Positions 15,499 to 23,874 of a stretch of 47,116 nucleotides of DNA are shown here, piece by piece. Position 1 is the first letter of the stretch. Every line of letters starts with the position of its first letter. Below the pieces are notes generated by a model. It was not told the DNA's origin and did not search any database. It saw only the letters and a program-made list of their open reading frames with translations. The DNA is taken from NCBI GenBank assembly GCA_964632755.1, contig CAZWDT010000010.1:1-47116 (forward strand), read 5' to 3'. A program made the translations under genes and the position numbers. Source of the DNA: JAFGMR01 sp964632755 (lineage in GTDB: Archaea > Halobacteriota > Methanosarcinia > Methanotrichales > Methanotrichaceae).

Positions 15499-16725
15499 AT
15501 GTCTCTTCCAGAGGATGCACTCGAGTTTCATCGGGCGGCGAGGGGCAAGATCGCCATCCATAGCAAGGTACCTTGCAGCACCCAGAGGGATCTTGCCCTC
15601 GCCTATACGCCAGGGGTAGCCGAGCCCTGCCGCGAGATCGAGAGGGAGCCGGATCTCGTTTATCAGTACACCTCCAAGGGCAATATGGTGGCCGTGATCA
15701 CAGACGGAACGGCGGTGCTCGGCCTAGGCGATATAGGACCCCTCGCAGCGATTCCCGTCATGGAGGGAAAGGCCATCCTCTTCAAGGAGTTCGCAGGAAT
15801 CGACGCATTCCCGATCTCGATCGACTCGCGCGACCCAGAGGAGATCGTGGAGACGGCAACGAGGATTGCGCCTTCCTTTGGAGGGATCAACCTGGAGGAT
15901 ATCAGCGCACCTCGCTGCTTTCAGATCGAGGAGAGGCTCAAGCGGACGCTGGATATCCCCGTCTTTCACGACGATCAGCACGGGACAGCAGTCGTCACCC
16001 TCGCCGCGCTTAAGAACGCCCTCGACCTCGTGGGAAAGGAGTGGAGCGAGATCAAGGTGGCCGTATCAGGCGCTGGGGCCGCGGGCGTAGCCGTAGCCAA
16101 GTTCCTGATGAGCTTCGGGACGAAGGACGTACGGATCTGCGACCGCCGCGGAATACTGAGCAGGGATAGGGATCTCGAAGGGATCAAGGCTGAGATGGCG
16201 AAGGTCACAAACCCCCATGAGATCTCAGGAACCCTCACCCAGGCGATGGAAGGAGCCGACGTCTTCATCGGGGTCTCCGCACCAGGGATCGTGACCGAGG
16301 AGATGGTGGAATCGATGGCGAAAGGCCCTGTCGTGATGGCGATGGCAAATCCTGTCCCGGAGATCATGCCCGATAGGGCGTTGCGTGCCGGCGCCCGCGT
16401 CATTGCCACAGGCCGGTCCGACTTTCCAAACCAGGTGAACAACGTCCTGGGCTTCCCTGGGATATTCCGGGGAGCGCTCGACGTTCGGGCCTCCGATATC
16501 AACGAGGCGATGAAGGTTGCTGCAGCCAGAGCGATCGCATCCCTCGTCGATCCCGTGACCTTTGATTGCATCATACCCTCCCCCTTCGACCGCCGCGTGG
16601 TCCCCGCTGTCGCAGAGGCGGTGGCAGATGCAGCCATTCGTTCAGGGGTTGCCCGCGTCAAGGTCGATCCGGCCGAGGTGGGCCGCAGGGCGGCAGAGTT
16701 GATTGGAGGGTCCAACAGCCCCTGA
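15499..16725 (+). CDS. Malic enzyme (malate to pyruvate, NAD(P)-dependent)
   Basis: Oxidative decarboxylation of malate to pyruvate, a link between the TCA intermediates and gluconeogenesis. The 408-residue protein is the short, phosphotransacetylase-lacking form. Motifs in order: YTPGVAEPC (about 34-42) with the catalytic Tyr, TDGTAVLGLGDIGPLAAIPV, EGKAILFKEFAGIDAFP with the catalytic Lys, HDDQHGTAVV for the metal and substrate, and the Rossmann GAGAAGVAVAKFL. The C-terminal half has AMANPVPEI and NNVLGFPGIFRGALD, as in bacterial-type malic enzymes. Cofactor preference cannot be assigned from this. It is convergent with the pentapeptide-repeat gene. Confidence 0.92.
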   Translation: MSLPEDALEFHRAARGKIAIHSKVPCSTQRDLALAYTPGVAEPCREIEREPDLVYQYTSKGNMVAVITDGTAVLGLGDIGPLAAIPVMEGKAILFKEFAGIDAFPISIDSRDPEEIVETATRIAPSFGGINLEDISAPRCFQIEERLKRTLDIPVFHDDQHGTAVVTLAALKNALDLVGKEWSEIKVAVSGAGAAGVAVAKFLMSFGTKDVRICDRRGILSRDRDLEGIKAEMAKVTNPHEISGTLTQAMEGADVFIGVSAPGIVTEEMVESMAKGPVVMAMANPVPEIMPDRALRAGARVIATGRSDFPNQVNNVLGFPGIFRGALDVRASDINEAMKVAAARAIASLVDPVTFDCIIPSPFDRRVVPAVAEAVADAAIRSGVARVKVDPAEVGRRAAELIGGSNSP

Positions 16726-16803
16726 CGCTAGGGCTCCCTGGATAACCACCACTCCCTATGCCTATCTCCATATCGGGGGCCCCCAGTTCGACCGATTCGC
16801 GAC

Positions 16804-19425
16804 TCACCCGGCTGGCTCCGCAGCTGCCCCAGCCATAATTCTCTGCATCTCCTCGTCAACAATGGCCCCCTCGAGATTGACCTGGGCCATCAACTCGAGC
16901 GTCGTTCGATCGAAGGTGATGTGCATCAGGTTCGTGTAGCTCATATCCACGTTCTTGCCGGCAAATGAGATGAAGGTCGATCCGCTCATATCGCTTCCGG
17001 AGAGGTTTACGTCCTCCATGTATATATTGCTCGTATTCATATTGCGGAGATCTGCCCCTCTGAGGTCGACATCCTTCAGGTTGACCTTGTTCACCTTCGA
17101 GCCGCTGATGTTTGCATTTTGCAGGTTCGTTCCGATCAGGTTTATCCAGTTGAACTCCGAGTCCACCAGGTCGGCATGAGAGAGGTTGGCTCCGTTCAGG
17201 ATGGAGTTGTCCAGATTGCTCCCCCTGAGATCGCTGAAGGATAGGTTTGCATTGGTCAAATCGGCGTATGAGAAGTTCGCTCCCCTGAGATCGCTGCTCG
17301 AAAGGTTGCATCTGATCATATAGGTCCTGCTGAAGTCCGATCCCGCAAGATTGGATCCGCTCAGGTCGGCAAGCATGAACTCTGCCCTCGTTAAATGGCC
17401 GTTTGAGAGCACGCTTCCCCGAAGATCGGCCCAGCTTGCTCTTGCGCCGATCATATTTGCCCCAGTCTGATCGGTTCCTCTCATGATAGCCTGGAGAAGG
17501 CTCGTCCCAACGAGCCTTGCCACTCTGAGATCAGCTCCTGTAAAGTTGGCGTTATCCAAGTGGGCATCGGAGAGATCTGAACGGCGGAGATCTGCGCCGC
17601 TCATATCGGCTCCGTTAAGATAGGCGCCAGTCAATGAGGCCTCCACAAGGTTGGCCTTGGCGAGCCTTGCACCTGCCATTCGCGCCCCTGTGAGATCGGC
17701 TCCTGTGAGGTTGGCTCCTCGAAGGTCGCAATCCTCAAGCCCTGATGCTATGATGATGGATCCCGATAGATCGGCCTCGCTCAGGTTTGCCCTTGTGAGG
17801 TTGGTAAAAACAAGCCTTGCGCCGACAAGAAGGGATTGGCTGAGGTCAGCCCCTGATATGCGAGCTTCGGAGAGGTCCGCGCCAGTGAGGTTGGCTCCTC
17901 GAAGGTTGCATTCGATCAGGTTTGCCCCAACGAGGTCTGCATCGCTCAGGTTCGATCCCGTGAGGTTGGCCCCATAGAGCATTGCCCTCCTCATGAAAAC
18001 GCCGGATAGATCCGCGCCCGCGAGATCAGCCCCATTGAGATCTGCAGCCATGAGGTTTGCTCGATTGAGCCTTGCCCCCCGGAGGATCGCCCCGGCAAGT
18101 AACGCAAGTTCCATATCCGATCCGGAGAGGTCGGCCTCGGTGAGATTGCTGCATGTGAGGTTTGCCCTATTGAGGTTGGATTCAATGATTGATGCTCCGG
18201 AGAGATCGGAGCAGCTGAGGTTTGCCTCCTTCAACGTGGCCCCGGAGAGATCGGCGAGGGAGAGCATCGCCTTATCGATCATGGCATCCTCGAGGAAGGC
18301 ACCTCGCAAGTCGGAATGGCTAAGGTCTGATCCCTGGAGGTTGGACTGGTTTAAGCTTGCACCGCTCAGGTTGAGGTAGCTGAGATCCAGATGGCTGAGA
18401 TCTGAGCGATCGCTGAAGGGCTGGTTGATGATAATGCTTCCAGGTGGAAGGGCCAACGGCAAGATCCCCCACCGATGGAGCTCCAGCATATCGAACATAT
18501 AGGGGTTGGGGCACTCCTTCACCACGGGAATATCGGAAGTACTCTTCCCAGCGAGGATCTGCAGGGCGATATCCGCAGCCAGGTGTGCCTGGGCCTTGCT
18601 GCTGGAGAGTTTTCCCCCCACAATGCCATGGCCAAGGACGAAGTCCCATAACCCGTAGACGGGAACGGAGCTTGTCGCCCGGAGTAGCTCTGCGCTCTCC
18701 TCGTATGTGAAGATATGACCCTCTCGATCTCGTGTGAACGTCATCAGGAGGACCAGATACTCTTCCGTTAGGCCTTTGAGCTTACGCTGCAGTTCCAGGG
18801 AAGTGAGGTTGTCTAGCAACTGAACGTCTGCCCTTCGGCTGGAGTTCGCGACCGCCTGGTCGATCAACCTCCTATTGGCAAGGCCAGTTGCCGTCTGATC
18901 GTTCACTATCAAGATATGTCGAGCTTGGGGGTGGAGCTCAAGCATGAGGTCTATCGTGGCCTCGACATCCATCTCCTGAACGACGCCTGTGAAGCCCGCC
19001 TTTCCCTCCAGAAGATCGTCGTTGAAGTAGTTGACACCACAGAAGACCACAGGAACCCCGGGGAAGAGAGACTCCCCGTTCTCCAAGAGGAATCGGAAGG
19101 CATCGTCGTCGGATGCGATGATCACATCGAAGCTATTGTTCCTATACTCGTCCCGATAAAGGTCTCGAAGCTGGTCGAGACGGATTCGAGTGGGGTCCTG
19201 CCTATCGGCGTCCATATACTCGACGGTTAGGGATGCAGAGGGCATCCTGATCAAGAAGATCTTTTGAATCTCAGTTGTAATGGCATCGGTCCAGGCCATG
19301 CCAGGATGGTAGGAGTTCAGCAGCAGGACTTCTGGGGCCTCTTCCCCCATGGGGGGGGTGCCGCAGGATATGGATGACAGCATCAGTGATGCGATGATGA
19401 GACATATCCCACGAGATCGGATCAT
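16804..19425 (-). CDS. Lipoprotein fusing a substrate-binding domain to about 100 pentapeptide repeats
   Basis: An 873-residue exported protein. The N-terminus has a hydrophobic signal ending in SSIS before Cys21, which resembles a lipobox. Residues of about 30-325 form a periplasmic-binding-like domain of the ABC_sub_bind type (opening VLLLNSYHPGMAWTDAIT; later IIASDDDAFRFLLENG, ILIVNDQTATGLANRR). From about 340 to 850 the chain is an almost unbroken pentapeptide-repeat array (patterns such as ADLSG, ANLTG), predicting a right-handed quadrilateral beta-helix roughly 25 turns long. The two domains are each well known, but their fusion in one exported chain is unusual. The array could act as a stiff stalk or binding surface. 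No transporter permease or ATPase gene is adjacent. Confidence 0.85.
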   Translation of the reverse strand: MIRSRGICLIIASLMLSSISCGTPPMGEEAPEVLLLNSYHPGMAWTDAITTEIQKIFLIRMPSASLTVEYMDADRQDPTRIRLDQLRDLYRDEYRNNSFDVIIASDDDAFRFLLENGESLFPGVPVVFCGVNYFNDDLLEGKAGFTGVVQEMDVEATIDLMLELHPQARHILIVNDQTATGLANRRLIDQAVANSSRRADVQLLDNLTSLELQRKLKGLTEEYLVLLMTFTRDREGHIFTYEESAELLRATSSVPVYGLWDFVLGHGIVGGKLSSSKAQAHLAADIALQILAGKSTSDIPVVKECPNPYMFDMLELHRWGILPLALPPGSIIINQPFSDRSDLSHLDLSYLNLSGASLNQSNLQGSDLSHSDLRGAFLEDAMIDKAMLSLADLSGATLKEANLSCSDLSGASIIESNLNRANLTCSNLTEADLSGSDMELALLAGAILRGARLNRANLMAADLNGADLAGADLSGVFMRRAMLYGANLTGSNLSDADLVGANLIECNLRGANLTGADLSEARISGADLSQSLLVGARLVFTNLTRANLSEADLSGSIIIASGLEDCDLRGANLTGADLTGARMAGARLAKANLVEASLTGAYLNGADMSGADLRRSDLSDAHLDNANFTGADLRVARLVGTSLLQAIMRGTDQTGANMIGARASWADLRGSVLSNGHLTRAEFMLADLSGSNLAGSDFSRTYMIRCNLSSSDLRGANFSYADLTNANLSFSDLRGSNLDNSILNGANLSHADLVDSEFNWINLIGTNLQNANISGSKVNKVNLKDVDLRGADLRNMNTSNIYMEDVNLSGSDMSGSTFISFAGKNVDMSYTNLMHITFDRTTLELMAQVNLEGAIVDEEMQRIMAGAAAEPAG

Positions 19426-19494
19426 ACTTAAGCTATTATCTTGGATTGTATACTACCCTTTCGGTTTGGGATGGCTTAAAATCGTCGGATCTCG

Positions 19495-19980
19495 CTAATC
19501 CATCCTGTGCAGCTCGGCAGAGAGGGCTACGAGGGAGATGCTTATGAGGTTGAGCGTGGTTGCCGCGTACCAAAGAAGGGACTCGTTGGGGCTTAAATGC
19601 GCGATCCATCCCGACCAGAGGACGGCGCAGATGATGCTGAAGGAGACGAGGGTATCGATTGCGAGGAAGACCCTGGGCCTTCCGATGAGGCGCCCCACTT
19701 GGGCGATCGTGCAGAACTCAACAGGCGACGTCCTTCCGGCCAGGTCGAACGCCGCCGAAAGGACGTTCATCACGAGGTCTGCCGATGCCCAGATGACGAC
19801 TGCCGCGCCCAATATGACCAGCGTCGCACCGTCTCCCCGGCCCATTCGAATGCAAAGGACTCCGAAGAGCAGCTTGAATACGCAGAAGGGGATTCCGATC
19901 GTCAGGGCCTGGAACGCGGGGGCCTGTAGAGCGCTCGTCTCGATCGATCCGCCGGACTGTATGGTTTGCTCGTCCTCCAT
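19495..19980 (-). CDS. Integral membrane protein of unknown function
   Basis: A 161-residue protein with a short polar N-terminus and about four predicted membrane helices: residues near 28-46 (LTIGIPFCVFKLLFGVLCI), 53-75 (ATLVILGAAVVIWASADLVM), 103-122 (FLAIDTLVSFSIICAVLWSG) and 134-153 (LLWYAATTLNLISISLVALS). The last helix is followed by a short charged end. The family is unknown to me. Its function cannot be inferred from the immediate neighbours, an exported pentapeptide-repeat protein and a divergent binding protein. Confidence 0.6.
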   Translation of the reverse strand: MEDEQTIQSGGSIETSALQAPAFQALTIGIPFCVFKLLFGVLCIRMGRGDGATLVILGAAVVIWASADLVMNVLSAAFDLAGRTSPVEFCTIAQVGRLIGRPRVFLAIDTLVSFSIICAVLWSGWIAHLSPNESLLWYAATTLNLISISLVALSAELHRMD

Positions 19981-20287
19981 TCTCCACTTACCTCGGCCTT
20001 TGCAGAAGTCAGGCTGAGGTCGATCGTATTTCTATCTTGGCACAATCGAAGCCCCTCTGGCCCCTCGCCTTCCGGGAGGGAACAGATTTGAGAGGCGGGG
20101 CCCTTCCAAACGTTCCCCATGGCCGATTCGACGAGACACTCGGTTATCGCCATTTACTCCCCATCCGACGGCCTTCACCCGGCCAAAGGGGCTGCGGTTA
20201 TGCTAACGTTTTCCAAAATGTTTATGAATGATGACATACTTAACGAGAGATTGATAAAATAAGATATGCTAATTGAGGTGCAATGAT
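19981..20287. other. Intergenic control region before the binding-protein gene
   Basis: Divergent spacer without a gene. An imperfect GC-rich stem pairs about 20059-20068 with 20093-20102. Nearer the plus-strand gene is a near-perfect palindrome AACGTTTT-CC-AAAATGTT (20205-20222, seven of eight pairs), which looks like a repressor operator, and then an AT-rich TATA-like element (GATAAAATAAG, 20253-20263). I do not recognise a riboswitch. Confidence 0.45.
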
Positions 20288-21352
20288 ATGATAAAATCGC
20301 TTTGGGCATTGGCCCTTGTGCTGCTGATCCTACCGGCCTCTGGATCCGAGTATCCCTTGACGATAACCGATTCAGCCGGCAGGGAGGTAACCATAGATGC
20401 GCCCGTTGGGGGGATTATCGTCCTCAACTCCGACGCCGCCGAGGCAGTCGCAGTCCTCGGCGCCGTCGGCAAGGTTGTGGGCATATCGAACTCGGTGAAG
20501 GATAAGGCCATCAGCAGCTACTTCCCTGAGCTCGACGATCTTTCAACCGTCGGCAAGTGGAACAATCCGGACTTCGAGGCCATAGGAGAGCTCTCCAGGG
20601 ATGAGTCGATGGGAGATATCGTCGTCATCAGCTACAGTTATCCAGACAAGTCCTACGGCATCTTCTCTATAGAGGAGGGACTTTCTCCCTTCGAGAACAT
20701 CATCGTTCTTGCGCTTGACTTCTTCAGGCCGGAGACCATGGCAGAAGAGATCACGTTGCTCGGGGCCGTGCTGAACAAGGAGGATAGGGCAGAGGAGTAC
20801 GTCCAATGGGTCGAGTCCAAACGAACCCAGGTAGAGATGGCGGTCGAGGGGAAGGCAAGGCCGAGGGCCTATGTGGAGTGGAGCTCTTCCGGGGGACTAG
20901 GATCCCTTTCGACCATGGGGCCGGGATCGGGCTTTGGCGTGCTGCTCGATATGGCCGGAGGAGAGAACATCGCAGAGGGATTGGAGGGCGACTACCCGAA
21001 GGTGGACTGGGAGTGGGTGGTAAGCGAGGACCCCCAGGTGATGATTAAGAGGGTCGCCGCAACGGATGAGACGCGCTTTGGCTGGACCGAGGATAGCCTG
21101 CCGCTCGATGAGAGTGAGGAGATCCAAAGTCGCCCAGGCGCCGAGAGCATATCCGCGGTCCAGGACGGCCGGGCCTATCTCTGCCACTGGGATATGATGG
21201 CCGGGCTGGACCATCCAGTAGGGCTCACCTACCTCGCAAAGATGCTCTATCCTGAGGCGGATCTCGATCCCCAGGAGGCCCGCCGGGAGTACTTAGAGCT
21301 CCTTGGAAAAACGCCCACAATGGATACGACCTTCGTCTACCCCGGGGTATAG
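20288..21352 (+). CDS. ABC-type substrate-binding protein, siderophore/cobalamin/metal type
   Basis: Exported binding lipoprotein or secreted protein of the TroA/BtuF-like helical-backbone family. The signal peptide spans residues 1-19 (MIKSLWALALVLLILPASG) and is followed by the typical YPLTITDSAGREVTI start of the mature protein. Two lobes and a VEWSSSGGLGSLSTMGPGSGF segment, a metal-complex site in this family, are visible; the protein has 354 residues. I chose the ATG at 20288 because GAGGTG lies seven bases upstream; an earlier in-frame TTG has no such site. No permease or ATPase gene is in the window, so it may work with a transporter elsewhere. A palindrome upstream suggests metal-dependent repression. 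Confidence 0.8.
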   Translation: MIKSLWALALVLLILPASGSEYPLTITDSAGREVTIDAPVGGIIVLNSDAAEAVAVLGAVGKVVGISNSVKDKAISSYFPELDDLSTVGKWNNPDFEAIGELSRDESMGDIVVISYSYPDKSYGIFSIEEGLSPFENIIVLALDFFRPETMAEEITLLGAVLNKEDRAEEYVQWVESKRTQVEMAVEGKARPRAYVEWSSSGGLGSLSTMGPGSGFGVLLDMAGGENIAEGLEGDYPKVDWEWVVSEDPQVMIKRVAATDETRFGWTEDSLPLDESEEIQSRPGAESISAVQDGRAYLCHWDMMAGLDHPVGLTYLAKMLYPEADLDPQEARREYLELLGKTPTMDTTFVYPGV

Positions 21353-21360
21353 AGGTTTGA

Positions 21361-21379
21361 GAGGGGCTCTTAGCCCCTC
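21361..21379. terminator. Bidirectional hairpin terminator
   Basis: Perfect seven-pair stem GAGGGGC/GCCCCTC (21361-21367 and 21373-21379). It lies between two convergent genes and contains the rnhA stop codon (21370-21372) in its loop. Confidence 0.6.
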
Positions 21380-21795
21380 ATCTTCTTGATATATCTCTCA
21401 TAGGCCACCCGCGAGAGCAAGTCGGCCTCCTCGTTCTCCTCCCGTGGCACCCACTCCAAGCGAACCTCTCTGCCGGATAGCAGCGGCCGGATCTGCGGCA
21501 CATAGTGGCGGGAGGTTGCAGAGCGAACCTGCCACTCACCCTTCATCTGGCGGATCACGAGCTCTGAGTCTCCCCTGACCGTCAGCACCTCGTCAATCCC
21601 CTCGCTTGCCAACCATTCCATGGCGGCCAGGAGGCCGGCGTACTCGGCGACGTTGTTGGTCATCCCCCGACCCTGGCCGACTGCGCCGCAGCCACGGTGG
21701 ATCACATCTCCGTCCCTCCGGACGATGTAGCCATAGGCAGCAACCCCACCTGGATTCTTGGGGTAGCATAGCCCATCGAAGTTGACGGTTATCAA
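21370..21795 (-). CDS. rnhA: Ribonuclease HI
   Basis: Cuts the RNA strand of RNA:DNA hybrids. The 141-residue protein has the RNase H fold with acidic catalytic residues in order: Asp7 in ITVNFDGLC, Glu in NNVAEYAGLLAAM (about 51), Asp in VRGDSELVIRQMKGEW (about 75), and Asp in ENEEADLLSR near the C-terminus. The length fits short archaeal RNase HI enzymes without the basic-loop extension. The stop codon sits in the loop of a terminator hairpin shared with the convergent binding-protein gene. It lies 30 bases downstream of the propeller-protein gene on the same strand and may be co-transcribed with it. Confidence 0.88.
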   Translation of the reverse strand: MITVNFDGLCYPKNPGGVAAYGYIVRRDGDVIHRGCGAVGQGRGMTNNVAEYAGLLAAMEWLASEGIDEVLTVRGDSELVIRQMKGEWQVRSATSRHYVPQIRPLLSGREVRLEWVPREENEEADLLSRVAYERYIKKMRG

Positions 21796-21825
21796 TGCCT
21801 CACCTCACTTGAAGCGATATTTCCC

Positions 21826-23751
21826 CTAAGTCCAGTACCTCCACAGGCTCGAGTCGTATCCGATGCCTGCAACGTCGATCTGGTTCTCCGGAGAGTCGTC
21901 CCACATGGCCCCTGGATTGGACAAGAGCTTTCCACCCAGCGAATACCAAGTGTAGCTGCCAAGCCCTGAGCTCGAGCGGCAATCCCAGAGGGAATCGTCG
22001 CTTCCCCGGATGAATGCGTGGATGTAGTCGCCTGTGGTGTCGCCATCGGCTATCACGAAGGGCTGACCGTTGATCAATCCGCCCCTTGGAAGCCAGGCGC
22101 CGCTATGGGTGACCATGTTGTAGTCGTAGACCCAGAGAGCTCCATCGCTACCCTTGGTGAAGACTGCGATATAATCGGACCATCCAGGCTCACTGATCGC
22201 AACAGGACTTCCATAGGTGTATCCGCCAAGGGGATACCATGTGCCAGAGCCGCCGATCGTCGTGCACTCGTTGACCCAGACGGAGTAGTCAGACCCAGAT
22301 CCCCAGACGAAGGTGTAGTACTTGCTCCCCTGGGCAACGACGTAGGGCGTGCCTGCATAGCGTCCGCCCAATGGGTGCCATACTGCATTGAGGGTGTTCA
22401 GGTTCAGGTCGGCCAGCCAGAGGCCATCGTCGCTCCCATGTACCATGATCCCAGCATAGCCGGGACTGGTTGGGTCAATTACAGCAGTTGGGCTTGAGTA
22501 TATGTATCCTCCAAGGCCGTTCCAGGCATGGCCCATAGAGGTGGGATCGAGGAAGAGGTCCCATAGGCCAGAGTCCGATCCACGAACGAAGACATGAATA
22601 TTGCCAGAGCTGTCCCTGATTGCCCATGGATCGCCATAGAAGGCGCCTCCCATGTTGTACCACGTGCCTCCCCGGTTGTCGAAAAGGGCGTTGCTGCTAT
22701 ATTGCCTGACGAAGACGTGATCGACTCCGGAACTGTCCTCGATCAGGAAGGGACGCGCATCGACCAGGTTGCCGCCGTATCCCACCCAGTAACCGGGAAC
22801 GGGCTCAGCTCCTAGCATCGTCTCCTCGACATCCCCCAAGAGCTCTCCCTTCGGCGTCCCATCGCCGGAGGCAGAGAGGGTTCCCGCCACCTCATCGCCC
22901 GAGTAGCTAACCGCGCCACCCTGGCCGGGAGAACGGGCGTAGAGGACGAGATCCCCTTCTCCCTTGAGGCTTTGTTCGGCCAGGAGCACTGATCCCGCCC
23001 GTGCCTGGAGCTTCGAAGCCAGGGACTCCTTGGAATCTGCATAGGTATAGCTCTCCCCCTCGGAAGAGGTTGCCCTGCTCGCTGCATATCCCTTGGAGAG
23101 GAGGCTAATCGCCCTGAAGTCCGCTGTGGCTGCGAGTTCATCTCCGGCGACAGCGATGGCATTCTCGCGGATCAGGCCTACGCCATTTAGGCCTCCAACC
23201 AGATCGACCGATGATTCGCCCGAGGACGCCTTGGCCTCGGCGTATGCCAGTGCCCCTAACGCTGCTGAATCCTGGCAGGCGATCACCTTCTCTCCATCAA
23301 CGGCCACGCTCTGGACCGACGAGAGAAGGCCGCTATCTACCCCCACCCCTTGAGAGGCGGCGCGGGCATTGAGCGATCCTGCAACCTCCATCTGCGCCTG
23401 GCCACGTGCCTCTGCCTGCTGAGAGAGCGCCATCTCCCTATCGTGCGCATAGGAGCAAGCCTGTGAGGCCAGGCCGCCCTCGGCCGAGAGGCTGCCCGAT
23501 ATCGTGGACCCGCTGGCGCTCAAAGTCCGAGAGACCACGTTATGGCCCTCTCCATCAATCTGGAGGCCCTCGACGAGCCCCCCTCGCGTCATATCAATGC
23601 TCTGCTCCATCTCCGTCGATGAGTCGAGATCGAAGCTCACAGCGATAGTAGCAGAGCCCCCCTCCCCCGAGCTGACGCTGAAGGAGGCCGCCATGCAAGC
23701 GGACTGCAAGAGTATCGTTAGAATCAAGGCCTTGAAGGCCATGTATCTCAT
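21826..23751 (-). CDS. Secreted protein with a seven-bladed lectin-like beta-propeller
   Basis: A 641-residue exported protein. Residues 1-21 form a signal peptide. Residues of about 22-315 are a low-complexity Ser/Gly/Ala-rich region without motifs. From about 318 to 641 there are seven consecutive repeats of about 45 residues, each with an aromatic strand (TWYNMGG, AWNGLGG, VWHPLGG, TWYPLGG, AWLPRGG, TWYSLGG), a small-residue strand and a HVFVRGSDSGLW-like closing strand. This is the pattern of PLL-type fucose-binding and related tectonin-like propellers, so carbohydrate binding at the cell surface is a reasonable guess. The last blade ends at the C-terminus (SSLWRYWT). Residues lining any sugar sites have not been verified. 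Confidence 0.75.
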   Translation of the reverse strand: MRYMAFKALILTILLQSACMAASFSVSSGEGGSATIAVSFDLDSSTEMEQSIDMTRGGLVEGLQIDGEGHNVVSRTLSASGSTISGSLSAEGGLASQACSYAHDREMALSQQAEARGQAQMEVAGSLNARAASQGVGVDSGLLSSVQSVAVDGEKVIACQDSAALGALAYAEAKASSGESSVDLVGGLNGVGLIRENAIAVAGDELAATADFRAISLLSKGYAASRATSSEGESYTYADSKESLASKLQARAGSVLLAEQSLKGEGDLVLYARSPGQGGAVSYSGDEVAGTLSASGDGTPKGELLGDVEETMLGAEPVPGYWVGYGGNLVDARPFLIEDSSGVDHVFVRQYSSNALFDNRGGTWYNMGGAFYGDPWAIRDSSGNIHVFVRGSDSGLWDLFLDPTSMGHAWNGLGGYIYSSPTAVIDPTSPGYAGIMVHGSDDGLWLADLNLNTLNAVWHPLGGRYAGTPYVVAQGSKYYTFVWGSGSDYSVWVNECTTIGGSGTWYPLGGYTYGSPVAISEPGWSDYIAVFTKGSDGALWVYDYNMVTHSGAWLPRGGLINGQPFVIADGDTTGDYIHAFIRGSDDSLWDCRSSSGLGSYTWYSLGGKLLSNPGAMWDDSPENQIDVAGIGYDSSLWRYWT

Positions 23752-23874
23752 GGGTATTCACCATCAATAATAGGATTTTAAGGGATTTAATGGTTCCTAA
23801 ACATATTCACAAGATTTGGCGAGTCCATCGAGCGACGCAAGCCCTGAAATATCTTGAGGTCCATTAATCCCACG

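Noticed and set aside
16856..18649. Possible CRISPR-like or tandem DNA repeat array
   Set aside because: The regular spacing reflects codons of pentapeptide repeats inside one reading frame; units are about 15 bases and not separated by unique spacers.
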